Part shown: piece after piece, positions 7,497 through 16,236 of the stretch
Position numbering within the stretch: the first letter of the stretch is position 1
How the letters are laid out: each line of letters begins with the position of its first letter
DNA from: an uncultured Oscillospiraceae bacterium
GTDB lineage: Bacteria > Bacillota > Clostridia > Oscillospirales > Oscillospiraceae
DNA length: 64,000 nucleotides
Reading direction: 5' to 3'
NCBI GenBank assembly: GCA_910588105.1
Contig: CAJUQD010000010.1
Coordinates: 3,058-67,057 of the forward strand
Made by a program: the position numbers and the translations under genes
The notes under the pieces: model-generated
Told to the model about the DNA's origin: nothing
What the model saw: the letters and a program-made list of their open reading frames with translations, nothing else
Databases searched by the model: none

Positions 7497-9808
7497 CACC
7501 GTCTCTTTCGTTTTTTCACCATTGCCAGCGCCAGCCCCGCCAGGGACAACGTCCCCAGCCCGATTCCCAGAACCAGTCCCTGCGGGGTGTAGCACAGCTC
7601 CACCTCATGTTCGCCGGCGGGCAGGTCTAGGGCCAAAAACGTATCCAGCCACGTCCCCATTTCCGCCTTTTCGCCGTCCACATAGGCCGTCCAGCCGTCC
7701 TCCGCGGGGATGGTAGTCACCAGGGTTTTATCCCCGCCGGACGAGGCCGACAGCCGCACCCGGCCGTCCTTGCCCACCGATGTGACCTCCACGTTGTTCA
7801 GCTCCTCCGCCGCCCCGCGCAGCACCTCCCGGTCAAAGCTCCACAGCGTCCCCTCCCAGTAGGTATCGGGGTGGAGTACCGTCACCGTCCACTCCTCGCC
7901 GGGGGCGGGCGCACCCAGGCAGTGGACGCAGGCCAGCAGGTCATTGCTGACGGACACCACCCGCTCGCCGTTCACCAGCACCTGCGTCACCCCCTTGGCG
8001 GACAGGTCGGCGTAGATGGGCCGGCCCTCCCCGGTGAGGGTGAACACCGTCTCCCCCGCCCCGTTGTCCGTCCCGTCGGCCACCGGGGCAAACGCCGCGG
8101 CCTCCCGCCCCAAAAGGCCGCCCAGCAGGTTGTTCTGCCGCTCAAAGGGGCCGCCCCCCTCCAGCTCCGGCCCGCATTCCGCCGCCAGGAAGGCCAGGGG
8201 CAGCGTATCCGGGTTTTTCCACAGGGTCATCCCCCCCGCCTGGGCCACCCGCTCATAGCCGGGCCGCCCGTCCCGGCTGATGACATACCCCACGTCCAGC
8301 ACCGCGTCGGTGACCGGGGTGGACCCCCGGTAGGAGCACCAATACCAGGACTGGGCAAATCCCAGCTTCTTGAGCAGGCGGTTCACCCCGTAGTGGTACA
8401 GGCTGCTGTAGTGGGTAATGCCCGGATATCCCTGCGCCAGCGGGTTATTGTGACCCCGGTCCGCGGTAGAGCCCAGCCGGGCAAACCGCGGACCGGCGTC
8501 CAGCCTGGACGCCGACACCAGCTGGGCGGTGGCGGTATAGCTGTCCCGGTAGCCCTGGCAGGAATCGGAGCCGTACCGCTCCTGCATGCCGGACGTCAGG
8601 GCCCGGGCGTTCCACCCCAGCTCCGCCACCGTAAACACCGCCAGGGCCAGCGCCGCGCCCCGCTCCAGCCCCCGTTTCCGTTTTTTCAGCGCCTCCAGCA
8701 CCCGGGGCAGGGCCTGGACGGCCAGATACAGCAAAAAGAAGGAAAACAAAAATGCGTACCGAAAGGGGAACCAGTTGGGCATACGGAATACATGCCAGGC
8801 CTTGTCCAGCGGCGAGAACAGCATGGACAAAAACAAAACCAGCAGCACCCCCCGCTCGGCCACCTTCTCCCATTCATAGGAATCCCGGCCCAGGAAATGG
8901 GCCAGCGCCAGCACCCAGGCCGCCGTCCCGCAGAAGAGGTAGGGCAGGGCGGCATTTTCGATCCCGCCGAAGCGCCCCGGCAGCAGCTGGCCCAGCAGCA
9001 GCACCGGGTTGCACAGCACCAGCCCCCCGTAGTCCGTGAAGTTAACGCCGTTAAGCTTGCCGCTGAACATGGCCAGGAAGGTGGGCAGCCACAGCCACGC
9101 CGTCAGCCCCAGGGCACAGGCCGCGCCGCCCAAAAACCGCCCCAAAATCCCGGCCAGCGCTTTTTGGCCCGGCCTCAGCCCCGCCAGCCGGACACCCAGG
9201 TAGAGCACGCAGAATATGCCAATCATGTAGGAGATATACCAGGTGGAGATAAAGCACACGGTGAGCGCCGCGATATACGGCCCGGCCCCCCGGCCCGCCA
9301 GGATGCGCTCCACCGCCAGCAGGATGAGGGGCAGCCAGATCACCCCGTCCAGCCACATGATGCACAGGGAATAGGCGGCGTTATAGGACATCAGGGCGTA
9401 GCACACCGCGCACACCAGCGCGGAAATACCGCTGCCGGGGAAACGCCGCCGGGCAAAGACGGAGAAGGCCAGCCCCGCCAGCCCGATTTTCAGCACCGTC
9501 AGCAGGGCCAGCCCCGCGGGCATGGCCTCGTTGGGCGCCAGCAGGGTGAGCAGGGACAAGGGGCTGGACACATAGTAGGAGATTACCCCGATGTACCCCG
9601 TCCCCAGCGACTTGGACCAGGAGAAAAACAGCTCGCCGTTTTTCAGCGCGCAGAAAAAGTCCACATACTGGCTGGACATGTCGGACACCAATATGGTGTT
9701 ATCCCCGAAGGGCGCGATGCCCAAGGCCGCGTACACCCACAGCATCACCGCCGCCGGTATGGCAAAGGCCAGAGCCGGGACCAGATATTGCTCACGTTTT
9801 CCCTTCAT
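7496..9808 (-). CDS. yfhO: YfhO-family polytopic membrane protein
   Basis: A 770-residue protein with a first membrane helix near residues 9-30, then the family motifs DMSSQYVDFFCALKNGE and SWSKSLGTGYIGVISYY. About a dozen hydrophobic segments reach to residue 400, followed by a large extracytoplasmic domain (about 420-735), a last helix and a KKRKRR tail. In Bacillus, Listeria and Staphylococcus, YfhO is thought to transfer sugars onto lipoteichoic acid from undecaprenyl-linked donors made by a CsbB/GtlA-type GT2. The gene just upstream is such a GT2 and the two overlap by 17 bp, which strongly supports this pairing. Confidence 0.88.
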   Translation of the reverse strand: MKGKREQYLVPALAFAIPAAVMLWVYAALGIAPFGDNTILVSDMSSQYVDFFCALKNGELFFSWSKSLGTGYIGVISYYVSSPLSLLTLLAPNEAMPAGLALLTVLKIGLAGLAFSVFARRRFPGSGISALVCAVCYALMSYNAAYSLCIMWLDGVIWLPLILLAVERILAGRGAGPYIAALTVCFISTWYISYMIGIFCVLYLGVRLAGLRPGQKALAGILGRFLGGAACALGLTAWLWLPTFLAMFSGKLNGVNFTDYGGLVLCNPVLLLGQLLPGRFGGIENAALPYLFCGTAAWVLALAHFLGRDSYEWEKVAERGVLLVLFLSMLFSPLDKAWHVFRMPNWFPFRYAFLFSFFLLYLAVQALPRVLEALKKRKRGLERGAALALAVFTVAELGWNARALTSGMQERYGSDSCQGYRDSYTATAQLVSASRLDAGPRFARLGSTADRGHNNPLAQGYPGITHYSSLYHYGVNRLLKKLGFAQSWYWCSYRGSTPVTDAVLDVGYVISRDGRPGYERVAQAGGMTLWKNPDTLPLAFLAAECGPELEGGGPFERQNNLLGGLLGREAAAFAPVADGTDNGAGETVFTLTGEGRPIYADLSAKGVTQVLVNGERVVSVSNDLLACVHCLGAPAPGEEWTVTVLHPDTYWEGTLWSFDREVLRGAAEELNNVEVTSVGKDGRVRLSASSGGDKTLVTTIPAEDGWTAYVDGEKAEMGTWLDTFLALDLPAGEHEVELCYTPQGLVLGIGLGTLSLAGLALAMVKKRKRR

Positions 9809-10745
9809 GCCCGTCTCCTCCCCCGCTCTCCCGCAAAATATAAATGGGCCTCTTCTTTACCTCTAAATAGGTTTTAGCCAGGTACTGCCCCAGAATGCCC
9901 ATGCAGAACAGCTGCACTCCGGCCAAAAACAGGATGATGCACACCAGGGACGGCCACCCGAAGGCGCTGCCGCCCGACACAAGCTGGCGCACGATGACAA
10001 ACAGGATGGCGAAAAAGGACGCCGCGCACAAAATCAGCCCCAGCACCGACGCGATGGCCAGCGGCGCGGTGGAAAAGGCAATGATGCCGTCCAGGGCGTA
10101 GACCAGCAGCTTGAAAAACGACCACTTGCTCTCCCCGGCGGACCGCTCCACGTTGACGGTCTCCACCCACTTGGTTCGAAAGCCCACCCAGGAAAAGATG
10201 CCCTTGGAGAAACGGTTATACTCCCCCAGGCGGAGGATGGCGTCCACCATCTGCCGCTTCATCAGGCGGAAGTCCCTGGCCCCGTCCACAATCTCCGTTT
10301 TGCTCATTTTGTTGATGAGCTTGTAGAACTGCCGGGCGAACCAGGAACGGATGGGCGGCTCCCCCCTGCGGTCCACCCGCCGGACGGCGGCGCAGTCCCA
10401 CTCCCCGCCGCGCACTGCCTCCAACAGCTCGGGCAGCAGCTCCGGCGGGTCCTGGAGGTCGGCGTCCATCACCGCCGCCAGCTCACCCCGCGCGTGCTCC
10501 AGCCCGGCGAACATGGCCGCCTCCTTGCCGAAGTTCCGGGAGAAGGACAGCCAGCGCACCTCCGGATGGTCCGCCGCCAGGGCGCGCAGGATATCCAGCG
10601 TGCCGTCGGTGGAGCCGTCGTCCACAAAAATGTACTCCGTGTCAATGCCGTCCAGCCCGCCGCACACCGCCGAGGCGTGGGTGAAAAAGGTCCCCACGGC
10701 GGCCTCTTCGTTGTAACAGGGGACAATGATGCTCAAAAGCGCCAC
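9792..10745 (-). CDS. Family 2 glycosyltransferase, CsbB/GtrB-like
   Basis: Polyprenyl-phosphate glycosyltransferase. It has LSIIVPCYNEEAAVG at the N-terminus, DDGSTDGT, the MDADLQDPPE metal/nucleotide motif, FSRNFGKEAAMFAGL, and two C-terminal membrane helices (TAPLAIASVLGLILCAASFF and the segment before GILGQYLAKTYLEVKKRP). It would load a sugar onto undecaprenyl phosphate for use by YfhO outside the membrane. The start is uncertain. GTG 10745 gives the expected N-terminus but lies only 3 bases from GGAGG; TTG 10736 has better spacing. No GtcA-type flippase gene is adjacent. Confidence 0.9.
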   Translation of the reverse strand: MALLSIIVPCYNEEAAVGTFFTHASAVCGGLDGIDTEYIFVDDGSTDGTLDILRALAADHPEVRWLSFSRNFGKEAAMFAGLEHARGELAAVMDADLQDPPELLPELLEAVRGGEWDCAAVRRVDRRGEPPIRSWFARQFYKLINKMSKTEIVDGARDFRLMKRQMVDAILRLGEYNRFSKGIFSWVGFRTKWVETVNVERSAGESKWSFFKLLVYALDGIIAFSTAPLAIASVLGLILCAASFFAILFVIVRQLVSGGSAFGWPSLVCIILFLAGVQLFCMGILGQYLAKTYLEVKKRPIYILRESGGGDGHEGKT

Positions 10746-10856
10746 TTTCCTCCCCCCTTTTCCAAAATATAACGGCAATCATTATACCACAGCCCCCCCA
10801 TACTGTCAACAAGCGGGAGGGCCGGAGCCCCCCGGCCCCGGCCCTCCCGCGCCCCC

Positions 10857-11021
10857 TCACAGGGGGGAAAAGGCGTCCTTGCCCAGCAGGCACACCGGGC
10901 ACACCCAGTCGTCGGGGATATCCTCGAAGGGGGTCCCCGGCGCGATGCCGCCCTCCGGGTCGCCCACCTCCGGGTCGTACACCCAGCCGCACACGCACAG
11001 GTATTTGTCCATATCGCCCAT
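10857..11021 (-). CDS. Rubredoxin
   Basis: A 54-residue one-iron electron carrier with the two Fe(Cys)4 knuckles CVCGW and CPVCLLGKDAF, and the DWVCPVC turn. ATG 11021 is chosen because GGAG lies 9 bases upstream; a second in-frame ATG is at 11012. It acts in the cytoplasm as an electron donor, often to rubrerythrin or NO/O2 reductases in anaerobes; no such partner is adjacent. A GC-rich hairpin lacking a T tract (about 10815-10847) follows. Confidence 0.95.
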   Translation of the reverse strand: MGDMDKYLCVCGWVYDPEVGDPEGGIAPGTPFEDIPDDWVCPVCLLGKDAFSPL

Positions 11022-11184
11022 GTCCGTCAGCTCCTTTTTTAAAAGTCGATGCTTCCTATAAGAGTATGCCCACATTGCCGCCCCTTCACACGAAAAAAAC
11101 GTCCGCCCTGCTTTTTCCACGCATAGGACCGGGGATTTTTTCACATCCTTCCCACAGAAGCCAAATGGAAAAGAGGTTCACGCC

Positions 11185-12315
11185 ATGAAACGAATAACCG
11201 CCCTGGCGCTGGCGCTGCTGTGCCTGCTGCCCCTTCCGGCCCACGCCGCCCCCGCCCAGGTGACCGCACCCTCCGCCATCCTGATGGAAAAGACCACCGG
11301 CAAGGTGCTCTACGAGCAGGACGCGGAAACCCAATATGAGCCCGCCTCGGTGACCAAGGTGATGACCCTGCTGCTGGTGATGGAGGCCATCGACTCGGGC
11401 AGCCTGGGCTGGGACGATATGGTCACCGCCTCCACCCACGCCATCTCCATGGGGGGCAGCCAGATCTGGCTGAAGGAAAACGAGCAGATGACCGTCCGGG
11501 ACATGGTAAAGGCGGTGACAGTGGTGTCCGCCAACGACTGCGCCGTGGCCCTGGCCGAGCACATCGCGGGCAGCGAGGACGCCTTTGTGGAGCGGATGAA
11601 CCAGCGGGCCCGGGAGCTGGGCATGAATCACACCACCTTTGTCAACTGCACCGGGCTGCCCACCCCGGGCCACCTGACCTGTGCCTACGACATCGCCCGG
11701 ATGAGCCGGGAGCTGATTTTGAACCATCCCGCCATCCGGGAATACACCACCATCTGGATGGACACCCTGCGGGACGGCACCTTCCAGCTGTCCAACACCA
11801 ACCGGCTGATCTTTTACTACGAGGGGGCCACGGGGCTGAAAACCGGGTTTACCGACACGGCCCTGTACTGCCTGTCCGCCACGGCGGAGCGGGATGGCAT
11901 GGAGCTCATCGCCGTGGTGATGCACGCCCCCACCTCCAACGACCGCTTTGAGAGCTGCAAGGCCCTGCTGAACTACGGCTTTGCCAACTACGCCATCACC
12001 CCGGTGTACCCCGAGGCCATCCCCCCGGTGGAGGTGATCCTGGGCGGGCAGGACACGGTGCAGCCTGTGACCGCCCGGGAGTGCTCCATCCTGCTGGAGA
12101 AGGCCAAGGCCGGGACGGTGACCACCCAGATGGAGCTCGCCCCCCAGGTTGAGGCCCCGGTGGAGGCGGGCCAGAAGCTGGGCGAGCTGCGGGTGCTGGT
12201 GGACGGCAGGCAGGTGGATGCCATCGACCTCATCGCCCCCCAGGAGGTGCCCCGGCTGTCCATTGGGGGGATCTTCAAGCGGTTTCTGGACACATTGTTC
12301 CTCCAGGAAGGATAA
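11185..12315 (+). CDS. dacF: Serine-type D-alanyl-D-alanine carboxypeptidase, DacF-like
   Basis: Trims the terminal D-Ala from peptidoglycan stem peptides outside the membrane. The signal peptide (KR, LALALLCLLPLP, AHA cleavage) covers residues 1-22. The penicillin-binding triad is complete: SVTK near residue 54, SAND near 111 and KTG near 218. A C-terminal beta domain and an amphipathic tail (GGIFKRFLDTLF) fit the PBP5/DacF architecture. Length 376 is typical. It faces murC across a convergent terminator. No sporulation sigma operon (spoIIAA-AB-sigF) is next to it, so assignment to DacF rather than DacB or DacA is tentative. Confidence 0.9.
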   Translation: MKRITALALALLCLLPLPAHAAPAQVTAPSAILMEKTTGKVLYEQDAETQYEPASVTKVMTLLLVMEAIDSGSLGWDDMVTASTHAISMGGSQIWLKENEQMTVRDMVKAVTVVSANDCAVALAEHIAGSEDAFVERMNQRARELGMNHTTFVNCTGLPTPGHLTCAYDIARMSRELILNHPAIREYTTIWMDTLRDGTFQLSNTNRLIFYYEGATGLKTGFTDTALYCLSATAERDGMELIAVVMHAPTSNDRFESCKALLNYGFANYAITPVYPEAIPPVEVILGGQDTVQPVTARECSILLEKAKAGTVTTQMELAPQVEAPVEAGQKLGELRVLVDGRQVDAIDLIAPQEVPRLSIGGIFKRFLDTLFLQEG

Positions 12316-12351
12316 AAATCCGCCCGTCTCTCCTTTGAGGCGGGCGGATTT
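12316..12351. terminator. Terminator between convergent dacF-like gene and murC
   Basis: A perfect 11-bp stem (12316-12326 with 12341-12351). On the minus strand it is followed at once by a T tract, so it mainly ends the murC transcript. On the plus strand the T run comes 6 bases later. Confidence 0.75.
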
Positions 12352-12400
12352 CCAGTCTTTTTTTACCAACGCCTCCCCGGCTTCGTCGGCACAAGCCCAC

Positions 12401-13783
12401 TCATTCCGCTGTGCCTCCTTCCACCAACGCCTCTCCGGCCAGGTAAATGTCGCCGGCTCCCACGGTCAAAATCAGGTCCCCCGGCTGGGCCAGCTGGCGC
12501 AGCTTTTCCGTCACGTCCTCCAGGGTAGGGCAGAACATGCTGCCGGGGATTTGGGCCGCCAGGTCGGCGGAGGAGATGCCGGTGTCGTTGTCCTCCCGGG
12601 CGGCGAAGATCTCCGCCAGCAGGGTGACGGCGGGGCGCTTGAGCACCTCCACAAAATCGTTGAACAGCTCGTGGGTGCGGGAGTAGGTGTGGGGCTGGAA
12701 GGCGCAGATCACCCGCTTGAAGTCCAGTGCCTGCGCCGTGTCCAATAGCGCCGCCAGCTCGCCGGGGTGGTGGGCGTAGTCGTCGCACACCTCCGCGCCG
12801 TTGAACATCCCCTTGTACTCAAACCTGCGCCCCGGCAGGCGGAAGTCCCGCATCCCGTCCTCCGCCGCCTTCCCCGGCACGCCCAGGGCGATGGCCGCCG
12901 CCGCGGCGGCGATGGCGTTTTTCACGTTGTGCATACCGGGGACGGACAGGTCTAGGTGGGCGTATTTTTTCCCCCGGCACATCACGTCGAAGGAACCGAA
13001 CCCGTGATCCATGGACAGGTTTTCCGCGTGGACGTCCCCCTTGTCAACGCCGAAGGTCATCACGTCCCGCTCCTCCCCCCGGAGGGTGAACATGGTGTTT
13101 TCGTCCTCGCAGTTGGCGATGATGAGGCCGTTTTCCGGCACCTTGTCCGCAAAGGCCCGGAAGGACTTCTCCACGTCCGCCAGGTCCTTGAAGTAGTCCA
13201 GGTGGTCTGCCTCCACGTTGAGGATCACCGCCACCGTGGGGTAAAAGGACAGGAAGGAGTCGCAGTATTCGCAGGACTCCAGGATGATGGTCTCCCCCCG
13301 GCCCACCCGGTGGCCCGCCTCCAGCAGGGGCAGGGTTCCGCCGATCATCACCGTGGGGTCGGCCTGGGCCGCCATGAAGATGTGGGTGCACATGGAGGTG
13401 GTAGTTGTCTTGCCGTGGGTGCCCGAGATGCAAAGGGCATTTTTGTAGTCCCGCATGATGGCCCCCCAGGCCTGGGCCCGCTCGAACACAGGGATGCCCG
13501 CGTCCAGCGCGGCTTTGATTTCGGGGTTCCCGTCGTGGACGGCGGCGGTGCGCACCACGCAGTGGGCCCCCTCCACGCTTTCCGGCCGGTGGCCGATGAC
13601 CACCGGGATGCCCAGCTTTCTCAGGTGGAGCACGGTGGCGCTCTCCCTCTGGTCGGAGCCGGTGACCTCCACCCCTGCCCCGTGGAGCACCTCCGCCAGG
13701 GACGCCATGGACACCCCGCCGATGCCCACCAGGTGGGCCCGCTTCCCCGGCTGTAGATAGTTGCGGATATTCTTAGCTTCCAT
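12401..13783 (-). CDS. murC: UDP-N-acetylmuramate--L-alanine ligase
   Basis: Adds L-Ala to UDP-MurNAc, the first peptide step of peptidoglycan synthesis, in the cytoplasm. It has an N-terminal Rossmann motif (HLVGIGGVSMASLAEVL), the Mur-ligase ATP loop SGTHGKTTTTSM near residue 110, and the substrate regions ILESCEYCDSFL, LNVEADHLDYF and CDDYAHHPGEL. At 460 residues it is of normal length. ATG 13783 fits best, after the weak ribosome site GGGGTA; an in-frame ATG lies 6 bases upstream. A strong promoter sits at 13840-13868. Confidence 0.96.
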   Translation of the reverse strand: MEAKNIRNYLQPGKRAHLVGIGGVSMASLAEVLHGAGVEVTGSDQRESATVLHLRKLGIPVVIGHRPESVEGAHCVVRTAAVHDGNPEIKAALDAGIPVFERAQAWGAIMRDYKNALCISGTHGKTTTTSMCTHIFMAAQADPTVMIGGTLPLLEAGHRVGRGETIILESCEYCDSFLSFYPTVAVILNVEADHLDYFKDLADVEKSFRAFADKVPENGLIIANCEDENTMFTLRGEERDVMTFGVDKGDVHAENLSMDHGFGSFDVMCRGKKYAHLDLSVPGMHNVKNAIAAAAAAIALGVPGKAAEDGMRDFRLPGRRFEYKGMFNGAEVCDDYAHHPGELAALLDTAQALDFKRVICAFQPHTYSRTHELFNDFVEVLKRPAVTLLAEIFAAREDNDTGISSADLAAQIPGSMFCPTLEDVTEKLRQLAQPGDLILTVGAGDIYLAGEALVEGGTAE

Positions 13784-13839
13784 ACACATTACCCCATATG
13801 ACAAACCCGAAATCTGGGCTTTTTTCGATTTGGCAACTT

Positions 13840-13868
13840 ATTATATACTGCCCTGATGGAAATTGCAA
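13840..13868 (-). promoter_or_regulatory. murC promoter
   Basis: Reading the minus strand: TTGCAA (13868-13863), 17-bp spacer, perfect TATAAT (13845-13840), about 57 bases before the murC start. Confidence 0.8.
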
Positions 13869-13980
13869 CCTGTAAATGAGTATAAGCGTCCCCACCCGGA
13901 TTTAGACGGGGGGGACGGGCCTTTCCGGGAAAAAATTCCCCTCCGCCGCCCCCGGCCCTCGGGAAAGCCCGCCTTCCCCC

Positions 13981-14009
13981 TTGCAAACTGCGGCAAAAGC
14001 CCTTATAAT
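13981..14009 (+). promoter_or_regulatory. ktrB promoter
   Basis: TTGCAA (13981-13986), 17-bp spacer, perfect TATAAT (14004-14009), 57 bases before ktrB. No c-di-AMP riboswitch-like fold was recognised in the gap from murC. Confidence 0.8.
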
Positions 14010-14065
14010 AGGGCCTGTGCCCTGCGCCGCGCCGGGGAAAAGAATTTGGAAGGAGGGGGCGCTTT

Positions 14066-15403
14066 ATGAAGGCAAAGCACCGCCCGCTGGCCCCCAACCG
14101 GGCGCTGGCCCTGGGCTTTCTGGCCATCATCCTGGCCGGGGCCCTGCTGCTGATGCTGCCCATCGCCAACCGCGGCGGAAAGGGCCTGTCCTTTCTGGAC
14201 AGCCTGTTCACCGCCACCTCCGCCACCTGCGTCACCGGCCTTGTGGTGGCGGATACCTGGACCCAGTTCAACCTGCTGGGCCAGATTATCCTGCTTGCGC
14301 TCATCCAGGTGGGCGGACTGGGGTATATGACCATGATGCTCCAGGCCTCCCTGCTCATGGGCAGGAAGATCGGCCTGCGCCAGCGCTCGGTGATGATGGA
14401 GAGCGTCAGCGCCCAGCGCCTGAGCGATGTGCTCACCCTGCTGCGCTACATCCTGGGGGGCACCGCCCTTATCGAGGGGACGGGGGCCGTGCTGCTGGCC
14501 TTCCGCTTCATCCCCGAGCTGGGACTGGCCCGGGGAATTTGGTACGCCGTGTTCCACAGCGTGTCCGCCTTCTGCAACGCGGGCTTCGACCTGATGGGCT
14601 TCCGGGAGCCGTACAGCTCCCTCACCCACTACGTGTACGACCCCCTGGTCAACCTCACTGCCGTGGCCCTGGTCCTGCTGGGCGGGCTGGGCTTCCTGGT
14701 GTGGCGGGACGTGCGGGAGAACGGCCTTCACCTGCGCCGCTACTCCCTGCACTCCAAGCTGATGCTCACCGCCACCCTGGTTCTCACAGTTGGGGGCACA
14801 GCCCTGTTCTGGCTGGCGGAGCGGGACAACCTGCTGTCGGGCATGACGGCGGGGCAGCAGGCCCTGGCTGCCCTGTTCCAGGCGGTGTCCCCCCGGACGG
14901 CGGGGTTCAACACCGTGGATCTGGCCAAGCTCACCAGCGGCGGCGGCCTTCTCACCATTGTGCTGATGTTCATCGGCGCGGGCCCCGGCTCCACCGGCGG
15001 CGGCGTGAAGGTGACCACGGTAGTGGTGTGCCTGCTCACCCTTGCGGCCTACATCCGGGGCCGGCGGGAGGTGGGGGCCTTCAACCGCCGCCTGGACGAG
15101 GAGCAGATCCACCGCTCGGCGGCGGGGGTCACCCTCTATATGACCCTGGCCATGGCGGGGGGCTTCCTCATCCTGGCCACCCAGCCCTTCCCCCTCCAGG
15201 ATGCGCTGTTCGAGGTCTTCTCCGCCCTGAGCACCGTGGGGCTGTCCACCGGCATCACCCGGGATCTGTCCCCCCTCAACCGGGCGGTGGTCATCGTCAT
15301 GATGTACTGCGGGCGCATCGGCAGCCTGTCCATGCTCATGGCCCTGGCCCAGCGCTCCGCCCCCCGGGTGAAGGACCCGGTGGAGCACATCACCATCGGA
15401 TGA
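14066..15403 (+). CDS. ktrB: TrkH/KtrB-family potassium channel subunit
   Basis: Polytopic potassium uptake protein (445 residues). All four pore loops are visible with their selectivity glycines: TSATCVTGL, SVSAFCNAGFD, SPRTAGFNTVD and STVGLSTGIT. The gating segment after the third repeat (GAGPGSTGGGVKVTT) is present. It works with the RCK subunit encoded 58 bases downstream. ATG 14066 follows GGAAGGAGGGGG. Length is closer to KtrB than to TrkH of Gram-negatives. Confidence 0.92.
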   Translation: MKAKHRPLAPNRALALGFLAIILAGALLLMLPIANRGGKGLSFLDSLFTATSATCVTGLVVADTWTQFNLLGQIILLALIQVGGLGYMTMMLQASLLMGRKIGLRQRSVMMESVSAQRLSDVLTLLRYILGGTALIEGTGAVLLAFRFIPELGLARGIWYAVFHSVSAFCNAGFDLMGFREPYSSLTHYVYDPLVNLTAVALVLLGGLGFLVWRDVRENGLHLRRYSLHSKLMLTATLVLTVGGTALFWLAERDNLLSGMTAGQQALAALFQAVSPRTAGFNTVDLAKLTSGGGLLTIVLMFIGAGPGSTGGGVKVTTVVVCLLTLAAYIRGRREVGAFNRRLDEEQIHRSAAGVTLYMTLAMAGGFLILATQPFPLQDALFEVFSALSTVGLSTGITRDLSPLNRAVVIVMMYCGRIGSLSMLMALAQRSAPRVKDPVEHITIG

Positions 15404-15461
15404 CGATCCCGTTTTGCATATAATATAACGTTAGTTCTATTTTAGAAAGGTGTGCAATCCT

Positions 15462-16112
15462 ATGGCTTCCACATTTCTGGTAATCGGCCTGGGCCGGTTT
15501 GGCACCAACCTGGCCCTGCGGCTGATGCACTCGGGCAACGAGGTGATGGTGCTGGACAGCGACGAGGAGCTGGTGAACCACATCGCCCCCCAGGTCACCC
15601 AGGCCAAGATCGGCGACTGCATGGACGAGGAGGTGCTCCGCTCCCTGGATCCGGCCTCCTTCGACTTCTGCTTTGTATGTATCAGCGAAAACTTCCAGTC
15701 CTCCATGGAGACCACCTCCCTGCTCAAGGAGCTGGGGGCCCCCATGGTGGTGGCCAAGGCCGACCGGGATCTCCACGCCAAGCTGCTGCTGAAAATCGGC
15801 GCGGACGAGGTGGTCTTCCCGGAGCGGGACATGGCCCAGCGCACCGCCATGCGCTTCAGCGTCAACGGCGCATTGGAGTACGTGGAGCTGGCCCCGGGCT
15901 ACGCCATCATGGAGCTGGACGTGCCCGACCACTGGGCGGGGCACACCATCCTGGACCTGGATATCCGCAAGAAGTGGAACGTGAACGTCATCGGCCGCAA
16001 GGAGGAGGGGGCCATCCGCCCCATCGACGCCTCGTTTGTTTTTGCCGCCGACACCCACATCCTGGTGGCGGGCCGCCCGGACGATATCACCAGGATGGTG
16101 AATGAGGGCTGA
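15462..16112 (+). CDS. ktrA: KtrA/TrkA-type RCK regulatory subunit
   Basis: Cytosolic ring subunit that gates KtrB. The RCK-N Rossmann domain (residues 1-130) has FLVIGLGRFGTNLA and an acidic DSDEE at the end of the second strand, typical of NAD(H)/ATP binding. The RCK-C domain (about 140-216) is the usual site of c-di-AMP binding in Firmicutes. ATG 15462 is preceded by GAAAGG. A GTG 12 bases upstream is open but has no ribosome site. Confidence 0.92.
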   Translation: MASTFLVIGLGRFGTNLALRLMHSGNEVMVLDSDEELVNHIAPQVTQAKIGDCMDEEVLRSLDPASFDFCFVCISENFQSSMETTSLLKELGAPMVVAKADRDLHAKLLLKIGADEVVFPERDMAQRTAMRFSVNGALEYVELAPGYAIMELDVPDHWAGHTILDLDIRKKWNVNVIGRKEEGAIRPIDASFVFAADTHILVAGRPDDITRMVNEG

Positions 16113-16143
16113 CGCCCTCTCCCCGGCCTTCTGAGCGCGCAAA

Positions 16144-16171
16144 GGGGCCCGGCGGCAAGCCGCCGGGCCCC
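16144..16171. other. GC-rich hairpin between convergent ktrA and DUF4097 genes
   Basis: A 12-13-bp perfect stem (16144-16156 with 16159-16171). It has no clear T tract on either strand, so its role as a terminator is uncertain. Confidence 0.5.
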
Positions 16172-16236
16172 TGACTGTTGAAAAATGCCTCGCAGAGTCT
16201 GCGCCCGCAGGCGCAAGCAAAGCGGCGCATATGCCG

